Shown piece after piece: positions 1 to 12,900 of a stretch of DNA of 64,000 nucleotides. Made by a program: the position numbers and the translations under genes. Below the pieces are notes generated by a model. It had not been told where the DNA came from and did not search any database. It worked only from the letters and a program-made list of their open reading frames with translations. The DNA is taken from positions 10,940,022-11,004,021 of the forward strand of contig NC_064045.1 of NCBI RefSeq assembly GCF_932526225.1, in the 5' to 3' direction. The number at the start of each line of letters is the position of its first letter. The stretch's first letter is position 1. This DNA comes from Nematostella vectensis (taxonomy: Eukaryota > Cnidaria > Anthozoa > Actiniaria > Edwardsiidae).

Positions 1-345
1 AAAATAAAACCTGGTAAATTAAAGACATTTATGGCCTATTATACTTACGTAAAAATATTCGTTATTTTTATTTTGTTTTCAATAACAAACGTTATAAACA
101 ACGTCTATTTAGTATAACTAACTTTGGTCTTTATTTAACATTTTCTCTAAAGAAAAACCTCGTTACTTGTACGATAATATTTTAAAATGTCAAACGCTCC
201 ACTAATGTTTCTCTAGCCATGTAATGCTACGTTATGCCAGACGTCTTAATAAACAGCTCATAGCGTACTACACGCGCTCACATTGGCTTGTTGTTAGCGT
301 GCTACACTCGCTCTCTCATTGGTGATCAGCGTATTACGCGGGCTC

Positions 346-546
346 TCATTGGTTAATTATAGCGTACATTCCCGTAACTCCTGGTGTCCAGAAACCTCCT
401 GCTTTCATATCCCGCCTCGCTTCTTTGCTTGTAACAGTGGATTGCAGGTTAAAGACTTCATTGTCAAGTGGTTGCAAGAGTGGCTCTGTTTCTACATTTT
501 TGCACACTTTACTTATGTGAGCTGTCAAGAGATCTCTGATGGCCAT
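346..546 (-). pseudogene. retroelement-type protein relic
   Basis: A 66-residue reading frame that looks like old coding sequence. It contains TSKEARRDMKAGGFW, resembling the 'S/N-x-E-A-R-x-D-(I/M)-x-A-x-G-F-W' stretch I associate with repetitive, retroelement-linked proteins that are abundant in cnidarian genomes. It stops soon after and has no recognisable catalytic part, so I read it as a fragment. It lies about 100 bp from a long (AAT)n tract. The family assignment is from memory of similar repetitive proteins and is weak; a short exon of an ordinary gene is the alternative. Confidence 0.3.
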
Positions 547-635
547 GCCTCTGAGCTACAAAGCCTTCTTTCTTACAGGATAACGCATGCATGGCTGACT
601 GTGAAGCGTTCACCGCAGGCACAAAAGCTAGGGAG

Positions 636-1041
<406 letters not shown>

Positions 1042-1640
1042 GTTTATATCCCAGTGATGAATTTTCACGCGCGCTCATTGGTCAATACGGGTCACGTGCA
1101 CATTTTCACAGGACAAATATCAGTCGATAACGTCCACGCAAAGTGATATCTGTCCTGTGAACATTTCTGTGCAGTCAAAACTCGCTTTTTGTCTGCTCAA
1201 TAACTCCTCAAACAAACACCATGGTTTTCAAAACGCTATGAAGGCACAGAAAGAATGTTTTATTTCTTTCATAGAACTATCATCAATGTATTTTTTTAGA
1301 ATTTATCCTGAAACGGGAAAGAAAAAGCAATGACAAATAACTTCACAACAGCGCGCGCTCGTGGCGTCATTCCCGTGCACGTCAGTGCGCGCGTTGAAGA
1401 CATTTCAAAATTGAAAACTTTTGCTTCAATTTCTATTCCAACTCTCAGCAGAACAATACGAAAACAGTCTAGGTGTAAATCCATCAGTTGAAATGCAAGT
1501 TTTTAGCTTGTAGTTTTTGTTCTAATGAAGAAAAATTGTTGCATGAATTGATATCTTTCGCGAATGGCAAAAACTCCAGTGCACGTCAGCGCGCGCAGAA
1601 TACACTTTTCGCATTTCCAGTGTAGTCACTGGGATATAAA
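1042..1640. mobile_element. MITE-like element with 15-bp perfect terminal inverted repeats
   Basis: The segment begins TTTATATCCCAGTGA and ends TCACTGGGATATAAA, exact reverse complements over 15 bp. The 599-bp interior has no credible coding frame and carries several GTGCACGTCA-GCGCGCG motifs near both ends. The arrangement fits a non-autonomous DNA transposon; no target-site duplication was clear. Confidence 0.55.
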
Positions 1641-2324
1641 ATAATTAAACCCCTTCTTTTGCTCAGAAGCTTCGCTTCTCGGCCAACTGTTTATTTTTCG
1701 TACCATTTCTTATCCTTGGACATGATCCGCCGATACCCCGCCAGAAGGGTTTTTTTTTACTAAATATTCAGTGAATTATAATGAGCAATTAGGGGAAATT
1801 TGGCGATGTGACGCAGCACATATTATCTTGAGAGAGTTTAGTATTTTGATCATAAGCTCAAAGTGAAATGATAAAACATTTTTTAGTAAAAAAGAAAGAG
1901 CACATAGATTTACATGGCATTTTTGGTTTTATCATATACCCCTTTAAGCCTATAAATGTTCCTTATTTGCTACAAATCAATTCAATGGTTCTCAGCTTCT
2001 TAGGTGAGTAGTTAGATCAGTATGTAAATTCTTTTTACACAATTCTTAGAAATCGGGGCTTTCCCCGAAAGTGATTATATTGCCTAATAACTGCTTGGGT
2101 AAGTCCCCAATACGCTCATACTTCTACGGAGAAATGACAAGGAGTAACTTTATTTGAGAGGTAAGTTATATTACTAACATCAAGAGGCGTCGATTAGCTT
2201 TTAAAGGCATTAAGGCAGATTTGAATCGAATCGACTTCTTACAAGATATCAAACGAATCTAATAATCTAACCACCAAGCGGACACCGCGCTTCATCGGCA
2301 CGAGTGATTTATTTGATTTATTAT
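1641..2324. other. intergenic, no feature recognised
   Basis: AT-rich sequence without a protein-like reading frame, repeat array or RNA gene that I can recognise. Confidence 0.4.
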
Positions 2325-2666
2325 TACTCCTATAGGTAGCTTTCGCTAATACTAGGAGACCGATTCCTCGGTAAGTATGCACTGTCACTGGGGGTGGTCA
2401 CTGCCAGAGGGTTTATTGCGTCCCCAGTGGTTCTTTTACGTCCCTTCGGTTCAGGTTAATGTAGTGCAGCTTGAAGAGACGGGACCTCCGGTTTAGTGTC
2501 CTTATCCGAGAAGACTGGAAACACGGGAGAATAACTTCAACTCACTTGTGACAAATTCGATTCAAGGCAGGAACCCGGAAAAAATCCCCAGTTTGAGCCA
2601 GGATTCGAACCTGGGCCACAGCGGTGAGAGGCCGACGCGCTAACACACTAGGCCACCCGTGCTTCC
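2325..2666 (-). mobile_element. tRNA-derived SINE
   Basis: On the minus strand the element opens with a tRNA-like head: an A-box-like TGGCCTAGTG (2646-2655) and a perfect B-box GGTTCGAATCC (2601-2611), about 35 bp apart. A non-tRNA body of about 270 bp follows, then an AT-rich tail with AATAATAAATC. The head matches an RNA polymerase III type 2 promoter, but the 3' half does not close a tRNA cloverleaf, so this is a SINE and not a tRNA gene. The 3' limit is approximate. Confidence 0.7.
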
Positions 2667-2939
2667 ACGAAGTAAACACTCTCTTCTTTACTTCCCCTAG
2701 ACACTTAACTTAAAATCACTTCGTAAACACACAAAATTTATCCGTGCAGTATATGAAATAAGTATTTCGTATTCATTTCTGTGCTGCGAAGTACAGAGAA
2801 GGGGTTTTGCCATCGGGGTATTTCGGTACTAGGCGAATCGTAGGTTCGACATTAGGGTGCGATCAACTTGTTGGTTGCTTTTTAATGTCGTTTATAAGAT
2901 TCAGTCCGTGAGTTTTGTTTTAGCAAGTCCGCGAGCTTG

Positions 2940-3265
2940 ATGAAACTAATATCAATTGTTATCAACTGATAACAGTTGATAACAATTGATGATTAACATC
3001 TAATTGATAGAAATTGATAAGTAATATTATTGATAACAGTTGATTATCAAGTTAATTTAATTGATATAAATCGGTAAGTGATTTTTGCTGGAATGCGCCG
3101 AATCCATTGATAATTATTGATATCAACTGATAACAATTGATACCAAAAAAAGTTGATTGAGTATCCATTGTTATAAATTGCTGATAATAATTGAAAACCA
3201 TTCATTCAATTGATACCAATTATTATCCAATATATCAATTGCCTTTTGATTATCAATTTTTATCA
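2940..3265. repeat. degenerate TTGATA/TATCAA palindromic AT repeat
   Basis: About 325 bp dominated by variants of TTGATAACAATTGATA, its own near-reverse-complement, so both strands carry the same words (CAATTG, TTGATA, TATCAA). Spacing is irregular, unlike a clean tandem array. It lies 0.6 kb upstream of the PBZ exon. Confidence 0.6.
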
Positions 3266-3865
3266 ATTAGCAATAAGCATAGCACAATACCTGATTCAGC
3301 AATGTTGATCACCAAAGGGCCCCAAAGAACCACCCCATTGATCACATGACTGAAAGGTTTTCCTAATGGAAATTCCCAAACGATCCCCCCACACCCTGCT
3401 CAAATCGGGCATTTCTATTGTTTTATTCATTACATGATTTTCAATCTACAGCAGCTACATCATATTTTTTCTCCATTGTTTCAAAAACGAATTTAATTTG
3501 TGTGCCAATTAAAAATGAACGCTTTAACACACATTTGCACTGCTATGCATCTACACTGTTAGCTGATTTTAATGGGGGTGTTTAAGCAATAGTTATACAA
3601 TACTGGTTATTGTCGCAACAGGCACCTTGAGGATTAGGAAAAAAAAAACAAAGGGAGTGGGGGTGAGTGTACCCCCTGCCCACCCCCATAAGTACACACC
3701 TAATAAAGTTTCTTGCAAAAATTTTTGTGGGGCAAAAGAGAAGCAGCATTATTTTTATTTCGGTCAAAAGCTGATAAAAAATACCCTCCCAAAAACTAAA
3801 ACAGTGACCTAATAGCTGTGTATAAAGGAACTCTCATTTTTATAGCTACATTTTTAATCTTCCAG

Positions 3866-3949
3866 CCATGGATAGGGAACAATGTAGATACAACACTGAG
3901 TGCTACCGAAGGAACCCTGAGCATCTGAGAAACCGAAGCCATTCCCACT
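3866..3949 (+). CDS. first coding exon: PBZ zinc finger
   Basis: Preceded by a plausible acceptor (TTTTTAATCTTCCAG) and followed by a strong donor (ACT|GTAAGT). From ATG at 3868 it encodes a finger with C6, C12, H19 and H25, spaced exactly C-x5-C-x6-H-x5-H, with the CRY...CYRRNPEH context typical of PBZ fingers of APLF, CHFR and SNM1A, which bind poly(ADP-ribose). It ends in phase 1; joining to 6490 gives ...HSHFGIRETD without a frame break. That it belongs to the helicase-PARP gene is inferred from phase, strand and distance (a 2.5-kb intron). The acceptor before it implies an upstream 5'UTR exon, not located. Confidence 0.75.
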
Positions 3950-6900
3950 GTAAGTAAATGTGGGGTGAAAACTTTAAACTATATCTATAGTGAATAATAA
4001 AGGAGACAGTTGTTAGAGCCATCAAGATGCAGCAAATAGCAAAATAAAATAATAGGTGACTTGCACATGAAAATGCAAAAAAATATTACTTTTTGAGTGC
4101 CAAATTTAAGCCAAAATAGACAAAGAAATTGCTACGGTCATATCAGGCTAGTGAGCCACAAAAACTAATATATCAATGAAAATAAGTCTTTTTTGGTGGA
4201 TTTTAAAAGGCTGAATAACTTGCTTTTTGCTGTTGTTACACGAGTTCGTAACCTAAATTGCTCTGTGTAGCATAGCTGTCAACCCAACTTGGACAGAAAT
4301 CTTGTGAAATACAGTAATGTGAAAACAAACAAGAGAGCCAATGCAGGAGAATACAAAGATTGTATAAACATTCTCACAAAAAATTAGGTTGTGATTAAGT
4401 GTAAAGTCTTGTAGCAGGGGATGGGGCACTGAGGGCATATGCCCCCCCCCCCCCCCCCCACTCCAATATTTTAAAAAATTACAAGGAAATAACCAAGAGG
4501 GACAAGGTTGTGTCCCCCCCAATATTGTCCTAAATGTTTCTGTATTGTGCCCCCCCCCCCACTCCAATATTTTCAAAAATTACAAGGAAATAACCAAGAG
4601 GGACAAGGTTGTGTCCCCCCCCCAATATTGTCCTAAATGTTTCTGTATTGTGCCCCCCCTACTCCAATATTTTCAAAAATTACAAGGAAATAACCAAGAG
4701 GGACAAGGTTGTGTCCCCCCCCCAATATTGTCCTAAATGTTTCTGTATTGTGCCCCCCCCCACACTCCAATATTTTCAAAAATTACAAGGAAATAACCAA
4801 GAGGGACAAGGTTGTGTCCCCCCCCAATATTGTCCTAAATGTTTCTGTATTGTGACCCCCCAAAAAATCTTATGCAGCCTGCTACGGCTCTGAATGTGGG
4901 TGATTTGACAGCTATGGCATAGTTAGTGACTTGGGTCATGTTATTAAACAATTTCAATTTATCACATCTTTATGTATTTTTATTGTTTTAATAGTCTTGT
5001 ACATATAAGGGGGGGGGGGTGAATAGGTTCGCGGATCGGCGGATTCAGCCCCGAAATGCTCACGGATTACGGATTTTGATGATTATTTCAGCGGATTGGC
5101 GGATTTTGGAAATACAGCGGATCACGGATCTGTTGACAATTTGGGCACGGATTTCGGATTTTGACTGCTTTGACGGTCGAATTTCGGATTTTAAATGAAT
5201 TTCAATCGATGCTATTGTTTATCTGTCAAACCATGCGGATCTAAAAATATCTGCGGATCCACGGATTTGCCCCGAAAATGTTGCGGATCGGCGGATTTAC
5301 ATACCCCTATTCACCCCCCACCCCCCTATAAGGCACTGTTTCTAAGGAAAACAGCTATAAACTTATAGAAAAGCAAGAAAAAATAGAAATTATGTAAAGT
5401 ATGTAATGCCAATGGGATGGGTATGTCCAAACCCAACACATCCCAGTCCTACAGTCTAAGAAAGGGGGGGGGGGGGGGAGTTTGATTGTGTGTTTACAAC
5501 AGCCTAAGGACATAAAAATAAAGCTTTAGCACTATGTGTATCCATGATCAAGTAACAAGTAAATTACATTTAGCGTTAATAAAATTATTAAATTTAGCGT
5601 TAAAATGTTATTAAATTTAGTGTTAATGGTTTATTACATTTAGCGTTGAAGTTTATTTCATTTAGCGTTGATTATTACATTTAGCGTTGATTATTACATT
5701 TAGCGGTGATACAAGGGAGGGCTTATATTTGAAAATATTGGCCCAGGGGGAGGTTTTAATAGGATAAGCTCCCTCCCTTGAATAAGGGCCCCTCCCTTTA
5801 AGCAGAACTCTTAAAAGTCGTCAAAAAAAGAAAAGGGGTCGATGGCGGTGACTTTTAAAGCCGCATCGTCACCAGTTTACTTCCGGAGGTCCGACGGAAA
5901 CCTCAACCGTTAAAAGACAAAAGAATCTATTAAAATCCGAGATATTAAACAGGCATCCGCTCAAAATTATCAATCACATCCTCAAAGAAACTTCCAATAA
6001 ACACACTGCTTTCAATATTTTTCGCATTTTCCGTTAAAAATCATCGGAGATTGTTACGTAATCGACCGGAAGTAAACTGGTGACAATCACGATAGCATTC
6101 AGGAATACTAAAACTTTTATTAAACTTTTAAAAAGTGTCTCTTAGGTTTAATAATTTGCTTCGAACTCACCTCACCTCACCACTCACTTACCTATCTCTT
6201 AAGGGCAAGAATTGATGTTTTACACACCCAAAGAGCTATCCCTTGTGGTTAAAATTGATTTGACTTTCGATGCTAGCCCTTGTCTATTTTTTTAGACCGG
6301 ATTATAAGCCGCCCTGGGGTTGAAGAGACGCATAAGGCTGTGTCCCTTTCAAGAAGCCACCGGAAAAAATAATTTCCTCTTTTCTTCTCGTAATGCCCTT
6401 AACTTTATTCTCGTAACTCCTTTACTGTCGAATCCATTGTATCGCGACGCCGCATTTTCAAAACATCGATTTGTTTTTGTTTTTTTCAGTTGGGATTAGG
6501 GAGACCGATGTCAAGAGATCTGAAGATCCAGGGAAGCGTCAAGGATTAAATAGTCTTTTAAGGCGCATCGAAAGGTCAAATATTCCACAAGCAACAGCAC
6601 CTGTGACATCAGGTGTACCAGTACCACAAGCAGTCCATGGGGTGTCAGCAGCAACACAGGCATCCCATGGAATGTCAGTACCACAGGTATCCACTGCACA
6701 GCCATCCCCAAAAGCGACAGCTTTCAAGGAATCTACAGATCAAGGATTAAATAGTCTTTTAAAGCGTATCGGAAGGTTTAATATTCCACAAGCAACAGCG
6801 CCTGGGACATCAGTACCACAGGCAACCCATGGAGTGTCAGTGGCAGCACAGGCATCCCATGGAATGTCATTACCACAAGCATCCGCTGCACAGCTATCCC

Positions 6901-9900
6901 CCGAAGCGACAGCTATGACAGCGTCCTTGCAGATTCCGCACAAGAGAGAAACGTCGTCTGACTTGCCAATCGCAAAGAGAATGGAAACAGATAAACCGGG
7001 AATCCCAGCATTACAAAAATCAAAAAACGAAAAAAAGACACTTGGGAAAGGGGAAAGCTTATTACATGATCAAAGCACATCTTCTGCTTCTATGATAAAA
7101 TCTGAGAAATCAGAAACAGCAAAGCCAAACGAAGGAACAACAATCGAAACGATTGGAGTCTCTACACAGACAAGAAACTCTGGTTGGTACCAAGGAACTG
7201 TATGTAAAGTTGTTGAGCGAGCTGTTTTTGTGAAACCTGCGACAGCCCTACCAGAAGATTACACCGAGAAGGACGTGTACATGCGACCTGACGCCCTGGG
7301 ATCAAGTCTGTTGGCTATCAAGAGAGGAGACAGGCTAGAGTTTGTTTTAGGTAACAAGGATCAGGATAAGGTGAAGCCAAGGGCATTTAGGGTGAGATCG
7401 CTTGGGTATGCTCCGCGCGGCGTAGCGGAGCTGCAAGAATACCTGGAGCAGTACTTGGAGAAGCTGGAGAATACTGACTCCAACGGGCGTCAGGCCCTTC
7501 TGCTGGACACTCTACCCTGTAAGGCACTGTGGGAGCTGCTTGGAGACAGCATCTTTCCGAAGAACACCGTGAAAGTTGTGGACTACATGATAGCGCTCCT
7601 GGGGCTGATTGTTCGGTTAATGGACACTGGAAAGATTAACAGGAAGTTGATTGAGGGCATGACTTCAACCCTTCTGCAAGGCGCCTTGTTTCGGGATCAC
7701 GATGACAAGGTGGGCCTTCCTGCAGCTATCCGTGACAATCCTATGGAGTCTTACTTTCATGAGAGAGTTACTGATCTTTGCATGGGCGTGGCACGACACG
7801 TGCCTGATGCTGCAAGAGCGCTTTTACCAACTGTGAAAGCGCTCTGTGAATCAATGTCGGGTGAGAAGACGCCCTTTCTCCTCGACTTACTCCAAATGCT
7901 TTTGTTACGCGGCGGCTCCTGCCTTCCAGAGTTAAGCACGTGGAATGAGATGCCGTTGGTTCCTGGAAGCAAGGAGCTGGCGGACCAGCTTGTAGTGGAA
8001 GACCCTCATCTGTCGCGAGTCAAAATGGGCTCAGAAACCTACAGTGGATCAGAGGAGTACATGGACACTTATTTCAGGTTAGTATGGCCATGTTCTTGAT
8101 CAATTAAGCTATCAAATGAAACCATGGGCGAATTCAGAAAAGCGTTGATGATTTACTGCTGGTATGAACAGTTTGTTTATTTGTGCACTTGCTGCAAATC
8201 GTTGATGTTTGTTCCTTTCTTCGTTTAATGTACGGCCTCATCTTTGCTGTATAGATTGCTTCACGCAGAGACGTTCGCCTCTATCCAACGCGGCATCAAA
8301 GACCTGAAGAACAGCAAGCTTGACCCGCGCGACATGCACGTGTACTTCAAAATTCAGTTATCAGGTTACGAGGTCCATAACGCCGTGTTCTCCCTCGCCC
8401 TGCAGTTCACCCCTGCCAAGCCCGTGACCAAATGGGAGGCATCGCCACAGCTCATGTTCGGCAATCTGCTCTGCTTGTCGCCGAACAGGACATTTGAAGA
8501 CGCCATATGGGCCACTGTGAGCAACAGGGATACCAACCTTCTCAACAAGTCTCAGCTTATTACTGTGGAGCTTTTAGACTGCAATACATTGAGTGTCAGT
8601 GACGTCATAAGCAGTCTGCAGCTCAATGATGGGCTAACGGTCATGGTAGAGTCACCTACGTACTTCCATGCCCTGAGACCTGTACTTAATTCCCTTCAGA
8701 AGTTTGAAATGGAAGACTTCCCGCTCAAGAATGAGATAGTGCACGCTAATTCATCGACGAATTTGCCAGCGTACCTAGACTCTGCACAAACTATCAACAC
8801 AAAAGCAATTGAGGCTAATGTCACTGATGCATGGGATGTGGATGTTGACGAGTTTCTCTTATTGTTACCTAGAAACTTTAACACCCTATTAGAGTTTAGT
8901 CAAAGCGAAGCCCTGGTTCATGCCCTGAGTAATCGATTAGCTATTGTCCAAGGACCACCTGGCTGTGGCAAGACGTTTCTTGGCGTCAAGATAGTCCAGC
9001 TCCTCCTGTCTCTTCAGCCACAACTAACTGGACCCGTCCTGCTGCTGACTTACAAGAACCACGCACTTGATGAATTCCTGAAAGCGATGCTTCAGTTCTG
9101 TGAAAAAGAAAACATCGTGCGAATCGGTGGAAGATCTAAGGAGCCACAACTAGAGGAGTGCAATTTGCAGACCATCTTGAAAAATGAGAGGTACACGCAA
9201 GCAAGGTTTAATGAGATTCGAGATATCCGGATAGCAATTGGTGATAAAACGGAAGAAATCAAATCAATAGCTGGTACCATACGAAACAGCAGTTTCCTAA
9301 CACCTGAATCACTTCTGCAAGAGATGTCTGAAGCACAGGTTGTTTCATTCATCCGGGATGCCGGCTGGAACAAAACAACCCTCGTTTATAGACCAAGCCC
9401 CAAGATCTGGGCTAGTAGGGAATGGGTAGCCAAGCTTGTGATATCCATAGAGCAGGTCACCACCGTCAAAACCCTTGTTCTTCATTGCTTCAAGGAGGGA
9501 GTTCCTAAGGATAACACTGATGCCCGCTACTGCTTTGAGTTGTTCAACAAGGCGCTAGAGACCTGGATTCCCGATCGGAAACAACTTGCAGAGCTAAGGA
9601 ATCTGGAGGCGAGATTCGTCAAGGAAAGCTACGATGACGTTGAGAATGCAGCAGGCATCAATATTGAGCAAAAAAAAGGTAGGAGTACAATCCTTCCCTT
9701 ATTTAATGATTTAGTCATTTTTATCCTCGGGTGGTTTTTGGAAATAATACTTACTTTGTTAAAGTCCGTTTAAAGCATTAATAATTGTTTTCTTAGACAA
9801 TAGGCGCAATGATAACGATGACGATGAATTCGATGAGGAAGAAGTGCAGGCTCTTCTAGACGCTAGACTGTCATCTCTCGGCGGCGATGGAAGGGGAGAG

Positions 9901-12900
9901 AGAAAAAGGGATAACTTGGTATTATTCGAGAAGAACAGCGCTGCAGTGCTTGTGAGTCTTCAGGATTATCCCCAGAACATGGAGCCGAGTAGCGCAATTC
10001 TAGCGGTGGAGAACCTGTGGTCTCTCAAGGGGATGCAGCGTTTTCAGTTTCTTTACACGATCCTGTACAACCGGTCCCACGGCACAGCTGACAAGCTGGG
10101 GGAGCTACTCGCTGAACTTGAAGAATTGAGAGACCGCAAGCAAGGTGAGGCAGAAACCGCCTGGTACCTATCAGGCTAAGCGAGTTGCAAGCCATTCATA
10201 TTTATATAAGTGCAGCCGAGGATACAGCTCCACAAGAATGTGACTGTCGCTGTATACCGTTATATTTCTGTCGGTACTCTGGGAACAATGTTCATTGTCG
10301 TTGTTAGACTTTGTTAACTGATTCTTGTTTCTCGTCCCCCTCCTCTAGGTATCGAGACTCATCACAAGCTCGGGGTCCTTCAATCCAAGAAGATTGTGGG
10401 TGTTACTATCACAGGGGCGTCCATTAACCACGACCTGCTGCAGCTACTTGAACCCAGCGTCGTTATTGTGGAAGAAGCTGCGGAGATCCTGGAGCCCAGT
10501 CTTCTCGCAGCGCTGACACCACAGCTACAGCATCTTATCCTCATCGGAGACCATCAGCAGCTTAGACCAAACGTGAGTAGCTGTTGAGCTCAGACGTTAG
10601 TGGACGATGAGTTTAGTGAATGTGCGATGTTTTATACCAAAGTGACAGAAATCAAACAACCTCATTAAGCAATGTATTCTTTAAAGAAGGCAATCATCCT
10701 GTCTTTTTATGCCACCGCACAATACCGAGTCACACAAAGCATCCAATTGCATCGGCTGATTCAAGCAGGCAAAAGAGAGGCAATTTCAGCTGTTAGTAAT
10801 CGTTGGCGATTACTAATTTTACATTTTTTATTCGATAATATAAAAGATTACTAAGGAGAAATGAGCAAATTCAATTTTACTTCGTTTTATATTTGAGTCT
10901 GGAATTTTCTCCTATTGTTTGTTTTTCAGGTGGATACGTACAAACTCACGACTGATTTCAACTTCAATGTCTCGCTCATGGAGCGCCTTATCAAAAGCAA
11001 CTTCCCATACAAGACCTTAGCGAAGCAAAACCGAATGCGCCCCGAGTTCTCAGCGCTCTTACACGACATATATCCAAAGCTAGAAGACAACCTCCCCCGC
11101 GTATCTCAGAACAAACCTCTGGGGTGCTTAGACAAGTCCATGTTCTTCTGGACACACAATCATACTGAGAAGAAAGAACGCACCATTACCAACGAGAAAG
11201 AGGCGGAGATGGTCGCGTCTCTTGTGCTCTATCTTCTAAGTAGCGGCTGTAAACCGAATGAGGTGACCGTGTTGGCCGCGTACCTTGGACAGGTCAAAAC
11301 CTTACGCGGGAAGATGAAAAAGCACAGAATCGATTATCCAGAGCTTCACCCCAATGATGAGCAAGTGACAGTGCAGACGATTGATATGTACCAGGGCGAC
11401 GAGAACAAGTATGTAGTGGTGTCACTGGTCAGATGTAACAACAATGGGAATGTGGGCTTCCTGAGTAAAATCAACCGACGGTGCGTGGCGCAATCGCGGG
11501 CTAAGTGCGGAATGTACTTTGTAGGCAGCGCTGATACTCTAAGGGGAAAAGAACAAGGCAGAAGATGCTGGGAGAAATTGCTGACCGGAATGGAAGAGCA
11601 GAGATGTGTGGGCTCTAAAATTACTTTACAGGTTAGTAAATTTGACGTACGAGTCATAGGAAATTAGACAAGCTGTAGATCAACACGAGGTTGAAAAAGT
11701 ATGTTGAACGCCACTTTGAAGCAGAGTTGTTGCGCTGATGTTTCGAGCGTTAACCCTTCGTTGGCGAGTCATAGCAAGCAAGGTTGCGTCTATGATTCTA
11801 ATCGTTATTGGCGCGACATTTGAATCCCGTATAGATGTGCATGAGGGCTCTATGCGCTGTTCTGAGGTTGTTATTTTATTCTATGGTACTCTGGTTCTAC
11901 TCCTTAAACAAAACACACACAAAAATTCGATCATCGAAGCTGTATTCCGTGGTGTGGCTGCTAAAGATAGAAGCTTTTCCATTGAATCGGCGTCCTTATA
12001 ACTCAGCTGAAAGAACTATGTAAGTGTCATATATACTGTGAATATTATATTTATCTGATTAATGGACAGGACTTCTTTCCTAACTCCTCTATTGGATAGG
12101 TAGCTGAAAATAGAAAACACAATACATTTAACATCCTGATAAGTCATTTACTTTATATTGTCAGTGTTGGAAGCATAAAGAGCGCTCGTGCAAGCACGCA
12201 GAGAGTGCCTCAGACGTGAAGAGCGTCGTAGATGATCCGCTATCTCTCTGCAAGCTGCGATGCGGCGATCAAATGTCATGCAAGATTCCCGGTCACGTGT
12301 GCAGGAAGTCATGTGCTCCGCGCCACGCCCACACCTTGTGCACCATCATCGTACAGGACACGTTCCCCTCGTGCGGGCACCCTGTTCATCGAAAATGCTA
12401 TGAACTTCTCAATAATCTGCGCTGTGATACCAGAGTCTCCTACGTCTTCCCTGACTGTAATCACGTGAGTTCCAAGAAGTGTCACGTGAACCCAACCCAG
12501 TTGAAATGCGTGGAAATGGTTGATTATCATTTCCCCGGATGTAATCATCCATCGTCTAAGAAGAAGAAGTGCTATGAAAAGATCACGTGGAAGTGTGACA
12601 AGAAAGAGAAGTTTACCAAGAAGGATTGCGGACACGAGCTGTTTAGGATTTGCCAGCAAAAGGAAGAGGACGTCGTGTGTAACGTACCTTGTGGGCGAAA
12701 CCGACAAGGGTGTGGCCATCCGTGTACTAACCTCTGTGGCGAGGACTGCAGTAAAGGAGACTGCAAGATTTGTGTTGAAAAGCAGCGAGAAAAGATGGAG
12801 CAATTTCACGATAAGGCGAAAAGAAGAATAGAAGAAATCAAAGAAAAACTCAAGAAAGAAAAAGAATTTTCCATCGAGCAAATATCCCGAGACGGTGCAG

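Larger units (their letters stand above)
3950..6489 (+). other. intron 1 of copy 1, packed with mobile elements
   Basis: A 2.5-kb intron bounded by GTAAGT and TTTTTTTCAG. It contains at least three inverted-repeat elements (4271-4916, 5010-5326, 5868-6084), polypurine/polypyrimidine tracts and the short repeat at 5570-5710. No further coding exon is visible in it. Confidence 0.55.

Noticed and set aside
2590-2666. tRNA gene on the minus strand
   Set aside because: A and B boxes are present but the 3' acceptor side does not pair; a SINE body and AT-rich tail follow.
11738-12001. 87-codon plus-strand frame between exons 6 and 7 of copy 1
   Set aside because: Intronic, no domain resemblance, and the matching copy 2 intron does not preserve it.
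12309-12881. 190-codon minus-strand frame opposite the zinc-finger exon of copy 1
   Set aside because: Mirror frame of a real exon; the same shadow appears opposite copy 2 (36877-37377).
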